Source: an uncultured Lactobacillus sp.
Lineage (GTDB): Bacteria; Bacillota; Bacilli; Lactobacillales; Lactobacillaceae
Direction of reading: 5' to 3'
DNA: 10,265 nucleotides
NCBI RefSeq assembly: GCF_910589175.1
Contig: NZ_CAJURR010000037.1
Span: 1 to 10,265, forward strand
The stretch's first letter is position 1. Each line of letters opens with the position of its first letter. The translations under genes were made by a program, and so were the position numbers. The notes below the pieces were generated by a model. The model ran no database searches and had not been told where the DNA came from. It saw only the letters and a list, made by a program, of their open reading frames with translations. This document shows positions 7,642-10,265 of the stretch, piece by piece.

Positions 7642-8205
7642 GTGCTGACTAGGTCACATAGAATTTGCAGTATTGCAATCGTGGAACTAAGCTTATTATT
7701 AACTAATCGTCTATTGATCGATCCAGTTAACAACATTATTATTCTGGCTGCGACTGCCATTGGCGCTTCTTTACCTGATATTGATGAATATAACAGTTCG
7801 GCAAGCAAGAAGTCAGTGATCAATTTTAGCCTTTTTCTTAAACATCGAGGAATTACGCATTCTTTCCTTGGCTGGGCTATTTTTTCTGGTGGTCTATATT
7901 ATTTAATGAATAAATTTATTCCTATTCATATCAACAACTTAACTTCTCAGAATTATTGGAGTGCGCTTTGGTTTGGGCTGGTAATTGGCTATTTTTTGCA
8001 TCTAGTTGAAGATAGTTTCAGTAAGCAAGGAGTAGAGTGGCTAGCGCCATTTTATAAGAAAAAAAGAAAGTCACCAATTCATTATAAAGTTGGAGGTTGC
8101 TTTGAGAACTTTTTAACTATGATGTCTTATTTAGCGGTAATTATGATGACCTTTTATTGGATTTGGCTTTCTTTGACACCTGCAACCCAAGTCTTTTTGT
8201 TTTGA
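7642..8205 (+). CDS. YdjM-like membrane-bound putative metal-dependent hydrolase
   Basis: Integral membrane protein of 187 residues related to the YdjM/LexA-regulated putative hydrolase family (PF04307). The family's proposed metal ligands are recognisable in order: His6 in RSHR, Asp46 and Asp48 in LPDIDE, His68 and His73 in HRGITHS, and His120 with Asp124 in HLVEDSFSKQGVEWLAP. About five hydrophobic stretches (near residues 10-25, 30-45, 74-92, 105-120 and 158-178) place it in the cell membrane. The start is GTG, chosen because AGGG (7629-7632) lies 9 bases upstream and the HR motif near the N-terminus fits; an earlier GTG at 7632 is out of frame and soon stops. Family members are linked to DNA damage or membrane lipid metabolism, but no substrate is established. 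A small membrane peptide gene follows within 63 bases. Confidence 0.82.
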   Translation: MLTRSHRICSIAIVELSLLLTNRLLIDPVNNIIILAATAIGASLPDIDEYNSSASKKSVINFSLFLKHRGITHSFLGWAIFSGGLYYLMNKFIPIHINNLTSQNYWSALWFGLVIGYFLHLVEDSFSKQGVEWLAPFYKKKRKSPIHYKVGGCFENFLTMMSYLAVIMMTFYWIWLSLTPATQVFLF

Positions 8206-8229
8206 AAAGTAGACTTAAGCCTGTAAGAT
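8202..8229 (+). promoter_or_regulatory. Possible promoter of the small membrane peptide gene
   Basis: TTGAAA (8202-8207), overlapping the stop of the previous gene, and TAAGAT (8224-8229) are separated by 16 bases. The match is fair (5/6 and 4/6), so the peptide may have its own transcript in addition to read-through. Confidence 0.35.
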
Positions 8230-8268
8230 AGGTACTGGGGGGAAGATTCCAAGAGAGGAGTCCTGAAT

Positions 8269-8379
8269 ATGTCCCAATTATTAGTAATAGCCGGTTTAAT
8301 CGGTATTTTGTATGGTGCAGTTGAGCTTAAAGCCCAGCCAATTCCAGTTGAAAATGACACAGTTCATAAAGGACGTTAA
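8269..8379 (+). CDS. Small single-span membrane peptide, 36 residues, function unknown
   Basis: An ATG-started frame of 36 codons with a strong ribosome site, GAGGAG (8255-8260), 8 bases upstream. The product has a hydrophobic N-terminal half, roughly residues 3-19 (starting QLLVIAGLIGILYG), then a short polar tail with acidic and basic residues ending in HKGR. This is the layout of a small single-pass membrane protein. It lies between the YdjM-like gene and an intrinsic terminator that begins 10 bases after its stop, so the terminator's position also supports a real gene here. I do not recognise the family. It could be a regulator or partner of the neighbouring membrane protein; a toxin is also possible, though I see no antisense antitoxin. 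Confidence 0.65.
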   Translation: MSQLLVIAGLIGILYGAVELKAQPIPVENDTVHKGR

Positions 8380-8388
8380 TTGACCTAG

Positions 8389-8423
8389 ATGACCAAGAGT
8401 TAAAATTGCTCTTGGTCATTTTT
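8389..8423 (+). terminator. Intrinsic terminator after the small peptide gene
   Basis: A perfect 11-bp stem (8389-8399 with 8409-8419) including GACCAAGAG, a 9-base loop and a run of five T at 8419-8423. Confidence 0.9.
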
Positions 8424-8443
8424 AGTTTAACCAGTATACTGGT
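8412..8443 (+). promoter_or_regulatory. Promoter with a palindromic operator-like -10 region
   Basis: A possible -35 box, TTGGTC (8412-8417), lies in the right arm of the preceding terminator. Seventeen bases later, TATACT (8435-8440) matches the -10 consensus at five of six positions. This -10 box lies inside ACCAGTATACTGGT (8430-8443), a perfect 14-bp palindrome. A dimeric repressor bound there would block RNA polymerase directly. The protein that would bind is not identifiable here. Confidence 0.5.
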
Positions 8444-8472
8444 AGAAAGAAGAATATTAAAGGATATGAAGT

Positions 8473-8934
8473 ATGGATTCGAATGAATTAATTTTTACTA
8501 AATTAGAAAATAAACGTTTACGTTATAATTTGCTTGCGGACATCTTGCTAATTCTTGGAGGCATTTTAATGTTTAGACAGCCTCCAATGAGTCTTTTATT
8601 CCAATTACTTGGAGCCGGCTTAATTATTATTGGAACCGTATTTACTTTTTTATCATTTCGAGTAAGGACTAGTAAGCAATATCATGACCTATCTTTATTA
8701 GTTAAAAATGAGCCAAGCAGTTTTAAGGAGGTCGTTAATTTATTTGGAGCAAAGTTAACTGCCTTAGCTTTGTTTGTAGGAATAGGGCTTATAGCATTAG
8801 CAATTTGCTTTTTCTTTTTACTCAGTCGATCTTGGATTAAAGCTTTATTGTTTTTCTTAACATTTGAGACTGTAATTGATTTGAAAGATTTTATGAATAA
8901 TATCACAAAATTGAAGGATGAAAGTACAATTTAG
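8473..8934 (+). CDS. Four-span membrane protein of unknown function
   Basis: A 153-residue protein with four hydrophobic stretches, about residues 20-34, 41-62, 95-117 and 120-136, arranged as two hairpins joined by a polar loop (63-93) rich in charged residues. The N-terminal 18 residues are charged and likely cytoplasmic, as is the C-terminal tail. I recognise no enzyme motif or named family. The ATG is preceded by AAAGGA (8459-8464) at 8 bases. It has its own candidate promoter, with the palindrome, and its own terminator, so it appears to be a single-gene unit. Codon use resembles the neighbours. The coding call is good because start, ribosome site, length and terminator agree; the function is open. 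Confidence 0.8.
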   Translation: MDSNELIFTKLENKRLRYNLLADILLILGGILMFRQPPMSLLFQLLGAGLIIIGTVFTFLSFRVRTSKQYHDLSLLVKNEPSSFKEVVNLFGAKLTALALFVGIGLIALAICFFFLLSRSWIKALLFFLTFETVIDLKDFMNNITKLKDESTI

Positions 8935-8949
8935 GCTTTCATCCTTTTT
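8914..8949 (+). terminator. Intrinsic terminator overlapping the end of the four-span gene
   Basis: A perfect 11-bp stem (8914-8924 with 8936-8946) and an 11-base loop that contains the TAG stop codon, followed by T residues to 8949. The hairpin therefore starts inside the coding region. Confidence 0.85.
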
Positions 8950-9010
8950 ATATCAATAAAAATATTTGTGATTTTATGAGCATATTATTTTACTTTAATT
9001 ATTGGATTGG

Positions 9011-9071
9011 ATATTATAGTAATATAAGAATTTTGCTTTCGAGAAAGAATCACTTTAAAACACTATATAAT
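9011..9071 (+). promoter_or_regulatory. Candidate activator-dependent promoter of the yeiH-like gene
   Basis: TATAAT at 9066-9071 is a perfect -10 box with no recognisable -35 box at 16-18 bases. Upstream, a perfect interrupted palindrome ATATTA-TAG-TAATAT (9011-9025) fits the T-N11-A form of LysR-type binding sites and is centred about 60 bases before the expected transcription start, where LysR activators usually bind. YeiH-family genes are often paired with LysR regulators. The region is very AT-rich, so chance is a real alternative. Confidence 0.35.
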
Positions 9072-9112
9072 TGCTTATTCTGTAAATTTTCCTGGGTGAG
9101 AATAAGTAATTA
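9068..9112 (+). repeat. 14-bp inverted repeat in the leader of the yeiH-like gene
   Basis: TAATTGCTTATTCT (9068-9081) pairs with AGAATAAGTAATTA (9099-9112) with one G-U pair, around a 17-base loop. No T run follows, so it is not a terminator. It lies between the candidate -10 box and the ribosome site and could be an operator or an RNA hairpin that affects translation. Confidence 0.6.
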
Positions 9113-9116
9113 AACT

Positions 9117-9122
9117 GGAGGT
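9117..9122 (+). promoter_or_regulatory. Ribosome binding site supporting the TTG start at 9131
   Basis: GGAGGT is a near-perfect Shine-Dalgarno sequence 8 bases before the TTG at 9131. No ATG lies at suitable spacing, so TTG is the likely start. Confidence 0.8.
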
Positions 9123-9130
9123 TATTTTTA

Positions 9131-10162
9131 TTGATAAGTATTGTTAAGAGTAAATCATTTGGTCTTGCAGCTGTAATGACTTTAATTTGTTCCGTGGCAG
9201 GTATTTTTCTAGCAAAATTACCCTATGTTAACTTGATTGGTGCGTTGGTAATTGCACTTTTATTGGGAATTTCGCTGCAGGTTTTACCAGTTGGGGTAAG
9301 AGAAGAAGGAGCCCCAGGGATTGGTTTTATTTCTAATAAGTTTTTGAGATTAGGAATTATTTTACTGGGTTTTAGACTTAATCTTACTAAGCTAGCTGAT
9401 GCTGGTATTAAAACAATTTTAGTTGCAATGCTAGGAGTAAGTGGAACGATTGTTTTGACTTACTGGCTTAGTAAAAAATTTGGGGCAGAAGATGAATTAG
9501 CAGTGTTATCAGCTTGTGGCTGCGGAATCTGTGGAGCAGCTGCTGTAATGGGTGTTTCCCCTCAAATTGAGAGTAGAGATGAAGAACGTAAAAGAGAAAA
9601 CGAGGTACTTGCCGTTGCCGTAGTTTGTGTAATGGGAACAGTATTTACACTCTTAGAAATTGTGATTAAACCAATGCTTGGATTAACAGATTCACAATTT
9701 GGTATTGTTGCTGGTGGATCTCTTCATGAAATTGCTCATGCTATTGCAGCTGGTAGTGCTTTTGGTGAAGCAAGTTTAGATAGTGCATTAATTATGAAAT
9801 TATCACGTGTTTTACTTTTAGCACCAGTTGCTTTAATAATTGGATACTGGTACCAAAGAAGACTGGTAAAAGAAAGTGCGCAAGATCATACACAAGCACC
9901 TAAGAAATTACCAATTCCTTGGTTCTTAGGCGGATTTATTTTAACCAGTATTTTAGGTACTTTCTTACCATTCCCCCCAGTAGTTTTAGATGGCTTAGTT
10001 CAAGCAGCGTATGTATTTTTGGGGATGGCAATGGCCGCTTTAGGTATTTCCGTTAACTTCAGTGTTATCTTCAAACGTGGTGGTACCGTCTTTGGGGCTG
10101 CTGCAATTAGTTCTACTTGTTTGATGATCTTCATGATTATTATGAGTAAGTTATTCTTTTAA
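9131..10162 (+). CDS. YeiH/UPF0324 family membrane protein (putative sulfate exporter family)
   Basis: Polytopic membrane protein of 343 residues belonging to the UPF0324/YeiH family (PF03601), annotated as putative sulfate exporters; some relatives have been connected to sulfonate or taurine metabolism, but transport by this protein is unproven. About ten hydrophobic segments cover most of the chain. Family blocks are visible: LRLGIILLGFRLN near residues 72-84, the cysteine-rich SACGCGICGAAAVMG (Cys129, Cys131, Cys134), GGSLHEIAHAIAAGSAFG (His199, Glu200, His203), KLSRVLLLAPVAL and the ending block FLGMAMAALGISVNF. Start TTG with GGAGGT upstream. It stands alone, with a structured 5' region and a strong terminator. 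No LysR regulator with a DNA-binding domain is present in this window, though YeiH genes often have one next to them. Confidence 0.9.
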   Translation: MISIVKSKSFGLAAVMTLICSVAGIFLAKLPYVNLIGALVIALLLGISLQVLPVGVREEGAPGIGFISNKFLRLGIILLGFRLNLTKLADAGIKTILVAMLGVSGTIVLTYWLSKKFGAEDELAVLSACGCGICGAAAVMGVSPQIESRDEERKRENEVLAVAVVCVMGTVFTLLEIVIKPMLGLTDSQFGIVAGGSLHEIAHAIAAGSAFGEASLDSALIMKLSRVLLLAPVALIIGYWYQRRLVKESAQDHTQAPKKLPIPWFLGGFILTSILGTFLPFPPVVLDGLVQAAYVFLGMAMAALGISVNFSVIFKRGGTVFGAAAISSTCLMIFMIIMSKLFF

Positions 10163-10170
10163 ATAATGGT

Positions 10171-10211
10171 AAAAAGCCGATTGCTTCCTTACTAAGCAAT
10201 CGGCTTTTTTT
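10171..10211 (+). terminator. Strong intrinsic terminator after the yeiH-like gene
   Basis: A perfect 16-bp stem (10171-10186 with 10194-10209) with core AGCCGATTGCTT, a 7-base loop and a run of T. The left arm begins with five A, so it could also end transcription coming from the right. The remaining 54 bases to the window edge hold no supportable gene. Confidence 0.95.
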
Positions 10212-10265
10212 GGCTCTTTTGCAAATCCTGTTGATGGATAATTTTAAGAAGGAATTAAGCAGCTA

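Noticed and set aside
8154..8360. Minus-strand open frame over the small peptide gene
   Set aside because: It has no family resemblance and overlaps the ends of two + strand genes; the + strand peptide has the clear ribosome site and terminator.
9068..9130. Riboswitch before the yeiH-like gene
   Set aside because: Only one hairpin is visible, with no known conserved riboswitch core and no terminator alternative, so it is listed only as an inverted repeat.
10212..10265. Possible end of a convergent gene or start of another gene at the right edge
   Set aside because: Fifty-four bases are too few to support any frame; short minus-strand frames there end quickly or cannot be tested.

Overview
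The window reads as chromosomal DNA of a low-GC Gram-positive bacterium, most likely a Lactobacillus of the acidophilus/johnsonii type. The reasons are AT-rich, AAA/GAA/TTA-heavy codon use, AGG-rich Shine-Dalgarno sites, frequent TTG/GTG starts, and the Firmicutes order topA-trmFO-xerC-hslV-hslU. The genus is inferred from style and gene order, not from a database match. All genes I can support lie on the + strand.

Positions 1-5913 hold a conserved housekeeping block. It starts with the 3' part of topA (DNA topoisomerase I), followed after an AT-rich hairpin by trmFO (tRNA m5U54 methyltransferase), xerC (dimer-resolution recombinase), hslV and hslU (ATP-dependent protease and its unfoldase). 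The genes from trmFO to hslU are spaced 2, 4 and 10 bases apart and look like one operon. In Bacillus subtilis this cluster ends in codY; here the next gene is an aldose-1-epimerase relative of the LacX type (5941-6828), which ends at a strong terminator.

Positions 6889-10162 are accessory: four short transcription units separated by clear intrinsic terminators. They encode (a) a LysR-type effector domain without any DNA-binding part, (b) a YdjM-like membrane-bound putative metal hydrolase followed by a 36-residue single-span membrane peptide with a strong ribosome binding site, (c) a four-span membrane protein of unknown function whose putative -10 box lies in a perfect 14-bp palindrome, and (d) a YeiH/UPF0324 family transporter (putative sulfate exporter family) with a structured upstream region.

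I found no tRNA, rRNA, CRISPR array, insertion sequence or prophage. No new multi-gene system stands out. The points most worth a second look are the stand-alone LysR effector domain, the small membrane peptide, the palindromes at three promoter or leader regions, and the replaced codY position.
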